Shown here piece after piece: positions 32,492 to 40,651 of a DNA stretch of 64,000 bases. The position numbers were made by a program, and so were the translations under genes. Position 1 is the first letter of the stretch; each line of letters begins with the position of its first letter. Source of the DNA: Streptomyces lydicus (GTDB lineage Bacteria; Actinomycetota; Actinomycetes; Streptomycetales; Streptomycetaceae); contig NZ_JNZA01000010.1 in NCBI RefSeq assembly GCF_000717345.1, positions 62,001 to 126,000 of the forward strand. Reading direction: 5' to 3'. Under the pieces are notes generated by a model, which was not told the DNA's origin, made no database searches, and saw only the letters and a list, made by a program, of their open reading frames with translations.

Positions 32492-32983
32492 CGTGGGGGT
32501 CTCCTTCATCAGTTGCGTCGAGCGGGGCACGAGGCAGCGGAGGGGTGGGGGGGCGGTATGCGGACGCCCGCGCCGTCCCCCGGTGAACGGCGCCGACGAC
32601 CCGCAACGCCGCCTTGCACCCCGCACGCTAGCCCCGCTGAACAGCCCCTTTGAGCCCGGAAAGCCGATCCTGGAGATCTTTATGGTCTGCTTAAGACACG
32701 GCTAAGCGGGGGCACAGGAAGAGGGCCCAGGAGGGGCGCGCCGACCGGGAGTTGGGCCGCGGACCGTCCGTGACGGTCCGCGCCGGTCCACCTGGATTCG
32801 CCTCCTTTGGCTCCCGGTTTGGCTCCCAGTGGCTCCCCGTCTGGCTCGCCGGGCAACGGACTGTCGCCCGCTCCGGCAGCCGAACTGAGCGTCCGCCCCC
32901 CACTGCCCGGGGGACCCGCTACTACTGTTGTTGTGGTCGCGGGGCCCGTACAGCCCGGCCGGCTGCCAACCACGGAGGAATTC
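32492..32983. other. Divergent intergenic region, no gene seen
   Basis: About 490 bp lie between the LPMO start and the small gene at 32984. It must contain the LPMO promoter; I did not find a clear DasR-type (ACTGGTCTAGACCAGT-like) site. Around 32790-32850 the motif TGGCTCCC recurs. Frames crossing it have poor coding character. Confidence 0.35.
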
Positions 32984-33241
32984 GTGGAGACTGCCCAGTT
33001 CGACCCCTACGACATCAAGATGGTCGGTGGGCCTCTCGGCGGCAGGGCCATTAAGAGGGTGACTGGCGACCCAATGACACCGCCCGACAGCGTCCGCTAC
33101 TCGCCTGCGCCAGGCCAGCCTGCGGCCGTGTATAGCCAACGGCCCGCCACCGGCGATGGCCCGCTTTGGACCAACGAGAGCCATCCGCAGACGGATGCTC
33201 AGCGATGGCTGGGCCCGTCGGTCAGTCGATGCCTTCGATGA
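32984..33241 (+). CDS. Small protein of unknown function
   Basis: The frame encodes 85 residues from a GTG with GGAGGA six bases upstream. The protein starts VETAQFDPYDIKMVGGPLGG and is rich in Pro and polar residues, with no membrane segment or known motif that I recognise. Its codon use is less GC-extreme than the core genes. The last 20 bp overlap the end of the convergent DUF1330 gene, and the last residues (SVSRCLR) may come from a 3' truncation or rearrangement. It could be a fragment of a larger phage- or plasmid-type gene; this is a guess. Confidence 0.45.
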   Translation: METAQFDPYDIKMVGGPLGGRAIKRVTGDPMTPPDSVRYSPAPGQPAAVYSQRPATGDGPLWTNESHPQTDAQRWLGPSVSRCLR

Positions 33242-33515
33242 TGCGGAAGTCGCGCTCGAAGCCGTCGGGGAGGGCTACCAGCGCCTTCTGGTATGCCTCG
33301 CTCTCGTATGCCGCGACCGCCTGTTCACAGCTGTCGAACTCGATCAGAACGACGCGTTGCGTGATTCCGGCCTCGTGGGCGACGACTCGACCGCCACGGG
33401 ACAGGACGCGCCCGCCCGCAGCCCGGACAGCCGGACCCGCCAGCTTGTTGTAGGCAGTCAGCCTCTCAGGGTCGGAAATGGCGGGGTAGACACTGACCCA
33501 GTACCCCTTGGCCAT
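33222..33515 (-). CDS. DUF1330 family protein
   Basis: The 97-residue cytosolic protein has the ferredoxin-like DUF1330 pattern: KGYWVSVYPAISDPERLTAYNKLAGPAVRAAGGRVLSRGG, then RVVLIEFDSCEQAVAAYESEAYQKAL. The family forms dimeric alpha-beta barrels and has no firm biochemical role. The ATG at 33515 is preceded by GGGAGG; an in-frame start nine codons upstream has no such site. It is divergent from a LysR gene 188 bp away, which may regulate it. Confidence 0.85.
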   Translation of the reverse strand: MAKGYWVSVYPAISDPERLTAYNKLAGPAVRAAGGRVLSRGGRVVAHEAGITQRVVLIEFDSCEQAVAAYESEAYQKALVALPDGFERDFRIIEGID

Positions 33516-33703
33516 GGAAACCTCCCGTGTTCGGCCGGACACGTCCGACTTCGAATTGACACTCAGATCGATCGATCCCGGCGACGGGTACTGCGGTCAG
33601 TGGAATCGTCATATGCGCAGGTTAGGGCTTGATGTGCGGTCGAGGGAAAGACCGGTACGGGATAGACTCAGAACGGATCGTTATCAATCGGCAGGGAGGG
33701 CAC

Positions 33704-34606
33704 GTGGCGCCGGATACGGTGAGCCTGCGGTACTTCCTGGTGCTGGCACAGGAGTTGAACTTCACCCGCGCGGCCGCACGGATCGGTATCGCACAGCCCG
33801 CGCTCAGCGCCCGGATGCGCCGATTGGAGGCGGAACTCGGTACGGCCCTGCTGGTCCGCAACACGCGTAGCGTCGTATTGACCACGGCCGGTGCGGCTTT
33901 GGCGGAGTCCGCGCCGCCCGCGCTGGCGGCGCTGGACCGGGCATGGGACACCGCCCGGAGCGCGGCGGCCGGTGAACTGGGCACGCTGCGCATCGGATAC
34001 AGCCTCAGCGCCGGGGCCGAGACGGCACCGGCCCTGGTGGACAGGCTGATTCGCGGCAACAGCGGACTCGAGGTCGGCGCGGTCCCGATGGCGACACCGG
34101 AGATCTCCCCCGCGGTCGCCGACGGCCGCATCGATGCCGGGATCACCCGCGGTGAACAGCCTGGCCGTGGCGTGCGCCGGTTCCTGCTGCGGCGTGTGCG
34201 CGTCGGGGTCCAGCTGGCGCAGCACCATCCGCTGGCCGAACACCCGGAGATCGAGATCGCCGACGCGGCCGCGTATCCGCTGCGACTCCCGGACCGTGCG
34301 GCCAACCCCGTGATCCACGATCAGCTGTCCGCACTGTTCCGAGACACCCGACCACACCCCCGATTCCACACGCCCGCAGTCTCTTTCGACATGTCTCAGC
34401 GCGACCTGCGCGACGGGGTCACCCTCGCCCCGGCCGGAGAAGCCGCGGTTACGGCACAACCGGCCGGTCTCACCTGGCGACCACTGCGAGGCGCGTCCAG
34501 CCTGACGATCCACCTGGTCCTCCCACGCGAGCAGTCGCCGCTACACCGCCGCATCCGTGCCGTCGCCAAAACCCTGGCGCACGAGCTGCACTGGCTGCCG
34601 GACTGA
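33704..34606 (+). CDS. LysR family regulator
   Basis: The 300-residue protein starts at a GTG preceded by AGGGAGG. The N-terminal winged helix-turn-helix reads VSLRYFLVLAQELNFTRAAARIGIAQPALSARMRRLEAELGTALLVRNTRSVVLTTAG (about residues 6-65). The remaining part is the usual two-lobed effector domain (GTLRIGYSLSAGAETAPALVD). LysR regulators commonly control a divergent gene, here the DUF1330 gene. Effector unknown. Codon bias is slightly weaker than in neighbouring blocks. Confidence 0.9.
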   Translation: MAPDTVSLRYFLVLAQELNFTRAAARIGIAQPALSARMRRLEAELGTALLVRNTRSVVLTTAGAALAESAPPALAALDRAWDTARSAAAGELGTLRIGYSLSAGAETAPALVDRLIRGNSGLEVGAVPMATPEISPAVADGRIDAGITRGEQPGRGVRRFLLRRVRVGVQLAQHHPLAEHPEIEIADAAAYPLRLPDRAANPVIHDQLSALFRDTRPHPRFHTPAVSFDMSQRDLRDGVTLAPAGEAAVTAQPAGLTWRPLRGASSLTIHLVLPREQSPLHRRIRAVAKTLAHELHWLPD

Positions 34607-35083
34607 CGCGCAAGAGGTCAAGCGACACGGACGCCTGCGGTGGCGAGACCGAAGACCTTGCGCCCCGGCGGACTTCGCGGTGATGACGACGACGGCGGTC
34701 TTGCTGAATGTCCGACACGACCTCGCTAGCCGGCGGATCAGCATCCGATGATGGCCCTGGGTCCGGTCCGAGTCGTACACCGCGGCGACGTCCTCGCCCA
34801 GCCCGAGATCTCGGCGGATACCGCGCCTTCGCCGACGCCGAACCGGACAAGCACGGGTAACCAGCGGGAACGCCCGCCGTCAACGGCGTCCATGACGTCG
34901 GTCAATGCTTCAGGCCACCAGCAACCCGAAAGGGTGCTGTACGCGCCGAACGGAGACGGCGCGAGCGTTGCTGAGTGGGAGATGGCGCGGAAGTAGCGAA
35001 ACACTCCGGAGCGCGCTTTGGCGACCGTTCGTCGGTTGTGCCAGGTCAGGGGCGTTGTCAGTGGGGGGTGGCAGCATCGGGGT
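34607..35083. other. Gene-poor stretch, possibly decayed
   Basis: No convincing gene is present. On the minus strand, fragments near 34640-34860 in two frames (VYDSDRTQGHHRMLIRRLA and CRTFSKTAVVVITAKSAG) faintly recall the C terminus of small transposases, but no terminal repeats or intact frame support this. The end near 35083 must contain the promoter of the methyltransferase-Nudix gene. Confidence 0.25.
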
Positions 35084-36253
35084 ATGAGCAACGACGTGTC
35101 CGCGGAAGCGGCTCCGCAGTCCATCGTCCGGCCCGACGCCGCCTATTGGGAGGCGATCGCGGCGACGTACGACGACGATCCCGACCACGGGCTGCGTGAC
35201 CCCGGCGTGCGGTCGGCCTGGGACGCGCGGCTGCGGTCGTGGCTGCCGTCCGCGCCCGCCGACATCCTCGACCTCGGGTGCGGCACGGGAAGTCTGGCGC
35301 TGCTCGCCGTCGAGCAGGGGCACCGGGTCACCGGCGTCGACCGGGCGGCGGGGATGGTCGAGCGGGCGCGCGCCAAGCTGGCGGGGCGGGACGCCGCCTT
35401 CCTGGTCGGCGAGGCGGCCGAACCTCCCGTGGGGGAGCGGCGGTTCGACGTCGTGCTGGTGCGGCATGTGGTGTGGGCGCTGCCCGACCCGGCGGCCGCG
35501 CTGCGCCGGTGGGCCGGGCTGCTCGTGCCTGGTGGGCGGCTGGTGCTGGTGGAGGGGCGGTGGGGAGAGGCCGAGCCGGTCGGGCTCCGGGCCGGGGAAC
35601 TCGCCGCGCTGGTACGCCCGTTGGCGGAGTTCGCGGTCCTGGAGGACCTGACCGGCGAGCCGGCGCTGTGGGGCAAGGAGGTGAGCGACGAGCGGTATGC
35701 GCTGGTCGCCGACCTGCCGCGTCGGCACACCGAAGTGGTCGATGTGCACCTCGTACTGCGCCGCGGCGAGGAGGTGCTGCTCGCCCGGCGGGCCGGTACG
35801 GGCTATGCGGACGGTCTGCTGAACGCCCCTTCGGGGCACGCCGAGGACGGTGAGGATGTCCGGGAGGCCATGATCCGGGAGGCCGCGGAGGAGCTGGGGC
35901 TGCGGCTGACGCCCGAGGACCTGACGGTCGGGCTCGTCATGCAGCACCGCGCCCCGCCGCCCGCCCGGCCCCGGATCGGCTGGTTCTTCGAGGCGGCGTA
36001 CGGTGCCGGCGGCGAGCCCCGGAACCGGGAGCCGGACAAGTGCGCCGGGCTGACCTGGCACCGGCTGGACGCGCTGCCGGACGACATGGTCGCGTACTGC
36101 CGCGCCGGGCTGGAGGGGCTGCGCGCGGGGCACCGCTTCCTGCTCCATTGGCACCGCCCAGGCGACGCCGTCGCCCACGACCCGGCGGCCCCCGGCCGCG
36201 CGATCGCGCTGGACGCCACCGACGCCACCGACACGAACGCCGTGGCCCCGTGA
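35084..36253 (+). CDS. SAM-dependent methyltransferase fused to a Nudix hydrolase
   Basis: The 389-residue protein combines two domains. Residues 1 to about 200 form a class I methyltransferase with the SAM-binding motif ILDLGCGTGSLALLAVE (about residues 61-77), VTGVDRAAGM and LVPGGRLVLVEGRWGE. Residues about 220-365 form a Nudix domain, with the box read as GHAEDGEDVREAMIREAAEELGL. That matches G-x5-E-x7-R-E-x2-E-E with all key acidic residues. The two activities, methylation and removal of a nucleoside diphosphate-linked group, have no known common substrate here. There is no sign of a frameshift joining. A stem-loop follows the stop (36262-36288). Confidence 0.85.
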   Translation: MSNDVSAEAAPQSIVRPDAAYWEAIAATYDDDPDHGLRDPGVRSAWDARLRSWLPSAPADILDLGCGTGSLALLAVEQGHRVTGVDRAAGMVERARAKLAGRDAAFLVGEAAEPPVGERRFDVVLVRHVVWALPDPAAALRRWAGLLVPGGRLVLVEGRWGEAEPVGLRAGELAALVRPLAEFAVLEDLTGEPALWGKEVSDERYALVADLPRRHTEVVDVHLVLRRGEEVLLARRAGTGYADGLLNAPSGHAEDGEDVREAMIREAAEELGLRLTPEDLTVGLVMQHRAPPPARPRIGWFFEAAYGAGGEPRNREPDKCAGLTWHRLDALPDDMVAYCRAGLEGLRAGHRFLLHWHRPGDAVAHDPAAPGRAIALDATDATDTNAVAP

Positions 36254-36261
36254 CCGCCGCG

Positions 36262-36288
36262 CCCGCCGGGCCGCTGCCGTCCGGCGGG
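36262..36288. terminator. Hairpin between convergent genes
   Basis: CCCGCCGG (36262-36269) pairs with CCGGCGGG (36281-36288) around an 11-base loop, just after the Nudix fusion stop and before the end of the double-GNAT gene. Confidence 0.45.
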
Positions 36289-36310
36289 GCCGTGTCCTGC
36301 CGTAGGTGAC

Positions 36311-37240
36311 TCAGTCGTGCCCCAACTCCCTTGCGTACCGCCACTCTGCGGCGAACGGCTGATAGCCGAAGGCGTGGTTGATCGCGAGCATCGGGGCGTT
36401 GGCGGCGTCATTGCCGGTGAACGCCTCGGTGCAGCCGGCGTCGCGGGCGCGGTGCAGCGAGGCGGTCTTGGCCAGCCGTGCCAGGCCCCGTCCGCGGAAG
36501 GCGCGGCGGGTGCCGGTCATGGCCGAGGTGTAGCGGCCCAGGCCGTCGGTCGCGGCCAGGCTGTAGGCGGCCACTTCGCCGTCGACGGTGACGACCGAGG
36601 TGAGGTCCAGGTCGATCAGGGGGTGTTCCCAGGTGCGCACCAGCCAGTCCTCGTACGTCATGGCGTCGGCCGCGACATCGCCCGGTTCGTCGGCGCTCAC
36701 CTCCACGTCCGCCGCGTGGAGCGGGCGCGGGTCGGCGTCCAGGTCCGCGCCGGTCCGCAGCCGGACGCCGGGCGGCAGCGGAGAGGGCAGCGGCGGCAGG
36801 GCGGCCGCCGCGAGATCGAGCCGGAGGAAGCGGGCCGGGCGGGTGCGGCGATAGCCGCGGCTCTCGGCGAAGGCGTGCGGTCCGGGTGCGTCGACCGCCC
36901 AGGCGAAGAGCTGGGTGGCGCCGGCCGCGGAGAGATGCTCCTCGGCCGACGTCAGCAGGGCGTGCCCGATGCCCCGGCCGCAGTGGTCGGGATGCACGTG
37001 CAGGGCGGCCGCGGCCCGGCCCGGCACGCTGCTGTCGTGCAGCAGCGTGGCGTGGACCGCGCCGACGATCCTGCCGTCCAGCTCGGCGACGCTCAGCCGC
37101 AGGGACTGCGCGGGGGCGGCGTGGGCCACCTCGTAGGCGATGCTCTGCGGGGTGGCGATGCGATGCGGCACGGAGAGCCGGCGCAGGTCGGCGACGGCCT
37201 TGGCGTCGGCGGGGCGGAAGTCGCGCACGGTAAGCGTCAT
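36311..37240 (-). CDS. Tandem-domain GNAT acetyltransferase
   Basis: The 309-residue protein holds two GNAT folds. The first (about residues 1-145) has the acetyl-CoA motif HVHPDHCGRGIGHALLTSAEEHL. The second (about 160-309) has TGTRRAFRGRGLARLAKTASLHRARDAG followed by NAPMLAINHAFGYQP. Such double-GNAT proteins include mycothiol synthase-like enzymes, but the signature of MshD is not obvious, so the acceptor is left open. It is convergent with the methyltransferase-Nudix gene. Confidence 0.85.
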   Translation of the reverse strand: MTLTVRDFRPADAKAVADLRRLSVPHRIATPQSIAYEVAHAAPAQSLRLSVAELDGRIVGAVHATLLHDSSVPGRAAAALHVHPDHCGRGIGHALLTSAEEHLSAAGATQLFAWAVDAPGPHAFAESRGYRRTRPARFLRLDLAAAALPPLPSPLPPGVRLRTGADLDADPRPLHAADVEVSADEPGDVAADAMTYEDWLVRTWEHPLIDLDLTSVVTVDGEVAAYSLAATDGLGRYTSAMTGTRRAFRGRGLARLAKTASLHRARDAGCTEAFTGNDAANAPMLAINHAFGYQPFAAEWRYARELGHD

Positions 37241-37698
37241 GCCGCCGGACGGTACGCGCCGCCCCTCCGTTTTGCCGCTCCTTTTCCGGCGGCCGAGGCG
37301 CCGTTTGCCTCCGCTTTTGCGTACCGCGAGAAGTCTTCAACACCCCCTGGTCGATGAAGACCTTCGACGGCCGGGAGAAGTCGCTGCTGCGCGCCGCCAC
37401 CCGCGACGTGCTGCCCGATCCGGTGGCCGACCGCGTCAGGAGCCCCTACCCCAGCCCCCAGGCGAACGACTGCTCTGACTCCTCGGCGCGGGCCACGTAC
37501 CGGCCCTGGGCGAGACTCCCGGGGCCGGTCCCGCGCCCGGCCGGGCCGGTCACCTCCCGGCGCGGCCGGCGCTCCTGACGCACAATGGGTGCGACAAAAC
37601 ATGCGCACCGACGGGTACGGGCACCACGGCGCCTCCCGGTCTCCCCGGGGGCGCGGCCCCGCGCCCGCCCGCACCGCCACCAGCACCAGGAGCGCCCC
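37241..37698. other. Intergenic region with a gene remnant
   Basis: About 460 bp without an intact gene lie between the double-GNAT and GntR genes. The only recognisable content is an asparagine synthetase fragment (37321-37461). The remainder, up to the AGGAG before the GntR start, must hold the promoter of the GntR gene. Confidence 0.4.
37321..37461 (+). pseudogene. Asparagine synthetase (AsnB) C-terminal fragment
   Basis: In one frame the DNA reads VFNTPWSMKTFDGREKSLLR, then AATRDVLPDPVADRVRSPYPSPQ. This is the characteristic C-terminal region of class II (glutamine-hydrolysing) asparagine synthetase, where the usual text is SMKTFDGREKSLLRAAxRDVLPxxVxxRVKSPYP. No start codon context, glutaminase domain or ATP-binding domain is present, and the match stops after SPYPSPQ. 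It is a remnant of a larger gene lost by deletion. Confidence 0.75.
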
Positions 37699-38094
37699 GT
37701 GTCCCCGCAGGCCCCGACCCTGACCCTCACCATCGACCCGGCCTCCGCCGTCGCGCCGTTCGAGCAGGTACGCACCCAGATCGCGGATTGTGCCAGGGAC
37801 GGCTCGCTCCCGGTCGGCTACAAACTCCCCACCGTCCGCGGGCTGGCCGAGGAGCTCGGCCTGGCCGCCAACACCGTCGCCAAGGCGTACCGCGCCCTGG
37901 AGACCGACGGTGTGATCGAGACCCGCGGCCGCAACGGCAGCTTCATCGCGGCGGCCGGCGAGGCCGCGGACAAGGAGGCCGCCGCAGCCGCCGAGAGCTA
38001 CGCCCGCCGCGCCCAGCGTCTCGGCCTGGACCACCGTGCCGCCCTCGCCGCCGTCGAGAACGCCCTGCGCGCGACGTACGGCGCCGACGCCTGA
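37699..38094 (+). CDS. GntR family regulator, YtrA type
   Basis: The 131-residue protein starts at a GTG with AGGAG upstream. The winged helix-turn-helix is clear: PFEQVRTQIADCARDGSLPVGYKLPTVRGLAEELGLAANTVAKAYRALETDGVIETRGRNGSFI (about residues 20-83). A short helical C-terminal tail replaces a ligand domain, which is the YtrA-subfamily arrangement. Members often repress ABC transporter genes, but none is adjacent. A 99-bp tandem repeat follows the gene. Confidence 0.88.
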   Translation: MSPQAPTLTLTIDPASAVAPFEQVRTQIADCARDGSLPVGYKLPTVRGLAEELGLAANTVAKAYRALETDGVIETRGRNGSFIAAAGEAADKEAAAAAESYARRAQRLGLDHRAALAAVENALRATYGADA

Positions 38095-38111
38095 AAGGAT
38101 CACGGGGAAGC

Positions 38112-38210
38112 CGGATGCTCCGGATGCACCGGGAGCACCGGGAGCACCGGAAGCACCGGAAGCACCGGGAGCACCGGAAGCACCGATAACGCCCGGAGCA
38201 CCCGGAGCAC
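38112..38210. repeat. Tandem array of eleven 9-bp units
   Basis: Units of the form CGGGAGCAC or CGGAAGCAC repeat from 38112 to 38210, with variants CGGATGCTC, CGGATGCAC, CGATAACGC and CCGGAGCAC. The array lies in the 183-bp gap between the GntR and dimethylargininase genes. In one frame it would encode a Gly-Ala-Pro-like repeat, but there is no start codon of its own. The array is likely to vary in copy number between strains. Confidence 0.85.
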
Positions 38211-38277
38211 CAGAACCGTCAGGACCATCAGGAACACCAGGGCCGTAGGGGCCACCACCGGAAGGAACCCGCACCGC

Positions 38278-39057
38278 ATGACCGACGGCAAGCAGGCCCT
38301 CGTCCGCCGCCCCGGCCCCCGCCTGGCCGAGGGCCTGGTCACCCACATCGACCGGCGCCCGGTCGACCCCGCACTGGCCCTGCGCCAGTGGGAGTCCTAC
38401 GTACAGGTGCTCCGCGACCACGGCTGGCGGATCACCGAGGTCGCCCCCGCCGACGACTGCCCCGACGCGGTCTTCGTCGAGGACACCATGGTCATGTTCC
38501 GCAACGTCGCCCTGCTCGCCCGGCCGGGCGCCGACCAGCGCAGGCCCGAGATCGCGGACGCCCGCGCGGCCGTCGAGGCGCTCGGCTGCTCGGTCAACGA
38601 GATCCGGTCGCCCGGCACGCTCGACGGCGGCGACATCCTCAAGATCGGCGACACCGTCTACGTCGGCCGCGGCGGCCGCACCAACGCCGACGGCGTACGC
38701 CAACTCCGGTCCGCCTTCGAGCCGTTGGGCGCCCGTGTGGTCGCGGTGCCGGTCTCCCGGGTACTGCACCTGAAGTCCGCGGTGACCGCGCTCCCCGACG
38801 GCACCGTCATCGGCTACCCGCCCCTGGTCGACGACCCCGCCGCCTTCCCCCGCTTCCTGCCCGTCCCCGAGGAGTCCGGCGCCCACGTGGTGCTGCTCGG
38901 CGGCGGCCGACTGCTGATGGCGGCCGGCGCGCCCAGGAGCGCCGAACTCTTCGCCGACCTCGGCTACGAGCCGGTCGTGGTGGACATCAGCGAGTTCGAG
39001 AAGCTGGAGGGCTGCGTCACCTGTCTGTCCGTACGGCTGCGCGCGCTGTATGCGTAA
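38278..39057 (+). CDS. ddaH: Dimethylargininase (DDAH), N(G),N(G)-dimethylarginine dimethylaminohydrolase
   Basis: The 259-residue enzyme hydrolyses methylated arginine to citrulline and an amine, or acts on a related guanidine compound. It is a pentein-fold protein: PDAVFVEDTMVMF and TLDGGDILKIGDTVYVGRGGRTN carry the acidic substrate-binding residues, HLKSAVTALPDG has the catalytic His, and the C-terminal EGCVTCLSVR carries the catalytic Cys. The length is right for bacterial DDAH. GGAAGGA lies a little far before the ATG. It may be the target of the GntR regulator upstream, but the tandem repeat between them makes co-transcription uncertain. Confidence 0.9.
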   Translation: MTDGKQALVRRPGPRLAEGLVTHIDRRPVDPALALRQWESYVQVLRDHGWRITEVAPADDCPDAVFVEDTMVMFRNVALLARPGADQRRPEIADARAAVEALGCSVNEIRSPGTLDGGDILKIGDTVYVGRGGRTNADGVRQLRSAFEPLGARVVAVPVSRVLHLKSAVTALPDGTVIGYPPLVDDPAAFPRFLPVPEESGAHVVLLGGGRLLMAAGAPRSAELFADLGYEPVVVDISEFEKLEGCVTCLSVRLRALYA

Positions 39058-39177
39058 CGGGCGCCAGGCGCACCCGCGCCGGCCTCGCCCCACCTGACAC
39101 GGCCACCCCGGGCGGCCGGGTGCGGCGTCTCGTGTGCCTCTCCCGGTCGCGCGCCCGCCCGCGCCTATCGTGACGCC

Positions 39178-40140
39178 ATGAGCAACCTCGATCTGAGACC
39201 TTCGCCCAGCCTGTGCGGCGGCAACGGCCGCACCGGCCCGGTCCGTGACGTCCAGCCCGGCAAGCAGGTCCCGCTCGGCGAGAGCACCGTCGTCCGCAGA
39301 CTGCTGCCCAACCTGGGCCGCCGGATGGTCGGCGCCTGGTGCTTCGTCGACCACTACGGCCCCGACGACATCGCCGACCAGCCCGGGATGCAGGTGCCGC
39401 CGCATCCGCACATGGGGCTGCAGACCGTCAGCTGGCTGCGCGAGGGCGAGGTGCTGCACCGCGACAGCCTCGGCAGCCTGCAGACCGTACGGCCGCGGGA
39501 GCTGGGACTGATGACCTCCGGCCGGGCCATCGCCCACTCCGAGGAGTCCCCGTACGGGCACGGCCCGATGCTGCACGGCGCCCAGCTCTGGGTCGCGCTG
39601 CCCGGCGAACACCGCGACACCGCACCGCATTTCGAGCACCACGCAGAGCTCCCGGTGATCACCGGAGGCCGCGGCCTCACCGCCACCGTCATCCTCGGCG
39701 AACTGGCCGGCGCCACCTCGCCCGGCACCACCTACTCGCCCCTGGTCGGCGCCGACCTCGCACTCACCGACGGCACCGACACCCGCCTGCCCCTCGACCC
39801 CGACTTCGAGTACGCGGCCCTGACCATTTCCGGCCAGACCGAGGTCGACGGTGTCCGCCTGGCCCCCGGCGCCCTCCTCTACCTGGGCTGCGGCCGCACC
39901 GAACTGCCCCTGCGCGCCCACTCCGACAGCAGCCTGATGCTCCTAGGCGGCGAGCCGTTCGAGGAGAAGATCGTGATGTGGTGGAACTTCGTCGGGCGCT
40001 CGCACGAGGACATCGAGGAGGCCCGCGCGGCCTGGACGGACGGCACCCGCTTCGGCGCCGTCCACGGCTACGACGGCGCCCGTCTCCTCGCCCCTGAACT
40101 CCCGCCCGGCCCCCTCAAACCCCGCGGCCGGGTCCGCTGA
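39178..40140 (+). CDS. Pirin family protein
   Basis: The 320-residue cytosolic protein has the two-cupin pirin fold. The N-terminal cupin shows metal ligands in HPHMGLQTVSWLREGEVLHRDSLG and the hallmark MTSGRAIAHSEES; the C-terminal cupin contains LAPGALLYLGCGRTELPL. Some bacterial pirins act as quercetinases and others bind metabolic enzymes; neither can be chosen from sequence. It stands 120 bp after the dimethylargininase gene and is convergent with a MarR gene. Confidence 0.9.
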   Translation: MSNLDLRPSPSLCGGNGRTGPVRDVQPGKQVPLGESTVVRRLLPNLGRRMVGAWCFVDHYGPDDIADQPGMQVPPHPHMGLQTVSWLREGEVLHRDSLGSLQTVRPRELGLMTSGRAIAHSEESPYGHGPMLHGAQLWVALPGEHRDTAPHFEHHAELPVITGGRGLTATVILGELAGATSPGTTYSPLVGADLALTDGTDTRLPLDPDFEYAALTISGQTEVDGVRLAPGALLYLGCGRTELPLRAHSDSSLMLLGGEPFEEKIVMWWNFVGRSHEDIEEARAAWTDGTRFGAVHGYDGARLLAPELPPGPLKPRGRVR

Positions 40141-40196
40141 CCCGGGCCGAGAGGGCCCCGGCGCCTCCCCGGCGACCGTCGTCGTGACGTACGGGC

Positions 40197-40637
40197 CTAC
40201 CAGGCGGGGCGGATGGGGCCGCGGGGGGCGAGCCGGGTCAGGTCGGTGACGAGGCTTGTGAAGCGCTCCTCGCCGAGGGCCTCCCGCCAGGGTGCCACCG
40301 CGGCCCGGGCGGCCTCGTCGGCGGCGCGGGTGGCGGCCCGGCCCTGCTCGGTCAGTTCCAGGAGCCGGGCGCGGGCGTCGTGCGGGTGCGGGCGACGCAG
40401 CACGTATCCCTTGCCGACCAGTTCCGTGACCAGCTGCGCGGCGGCCTGCTTGGTCACGCCCAGGTGTTCGGCCAGGTCGGCCGTGGTGGCGTCGCCACCG
40501 GAGATGCGGGCGAAGGCGAAGCCGTGCACGGGGCGCAGGTCCGCGAACCCGCGCTGGGACACGCGGGCGTGAATGTCCTGCACCAGCTGCCCGGAGAGTG
40601 CCAGCAGGAGCGTGGAGAAGGTCAGGGCGTCGTCCAT
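40197..40637 (-). CDS. MarR family regulator
   Basis: The 146-residue protein has a winged helix-turn-helix (GFAFARISGGDATTADLAEHLGVTKQAAAQLVTELVGKGYVLRRPHPHDARARLLELTEQG, about residues 40-102). The ATG at 40637 has no Shine-Dalgarno sequence, but TATAGT ends six bases before it on the minus strand, so the transcript is probably leaderless. Two inverted repeats with CAAG-N3-CTTG cores occupy the divergent region with the cupin gene. It is expected to repress both genes. Confidence 0.9.
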   Translation of the reverse strand: MDDALTFSTLLLALSGQLVQDIHARVSQRGFADLRPVHGFAFARISGGDATTADLAEHLGVTKQAAAQLVTELVGKGYVLRRPHPHDARARLLELTEQGRAATRAADEAARAAVAPWREALGEERFTSLVTDLTRLAPRGPIRPAW

Positions 40638-40651
40638 GGCTTGACTATAGC

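Noticed and set aside
32807..32983. Upstream extension of the small gene at 32984
   Set aside because: The extra 59 codons are Ser/Gly/Pro-rich with no ribosome binding site, while GGAGGA-GTG at 32984 is a good start.
32492..32983. Search for a DasR site before the LPMO gene
   Set aside because: No ACTGGTCTAGACCAGT-like palindrome was found; TGGTCTGCTTAAGACA near 32692 is too far from the consensus.
38112..38210. Repeat array considered as CRISPR
   Set aside because: Units are 9 bp and directly joined, without spacers of unique sequence, and no cas genes are present.
38036..38248. A plus-strand Gly-Ala-Pro repeat peptide after the GntR gene
   Set aside because: The frame starts inside the GntR coding sequence in another frame and has no ribosome binding site or start codon of its own at the repeat.
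37237..39921. An 894-codon minus-strand frame with a Gly-Ala-Pro collagen-like stretch
   Set aside because: The collagen-like part comes only from the 9-bp tandem repeat, and the rest is antisense to GntR, DDAH and pirin genes.
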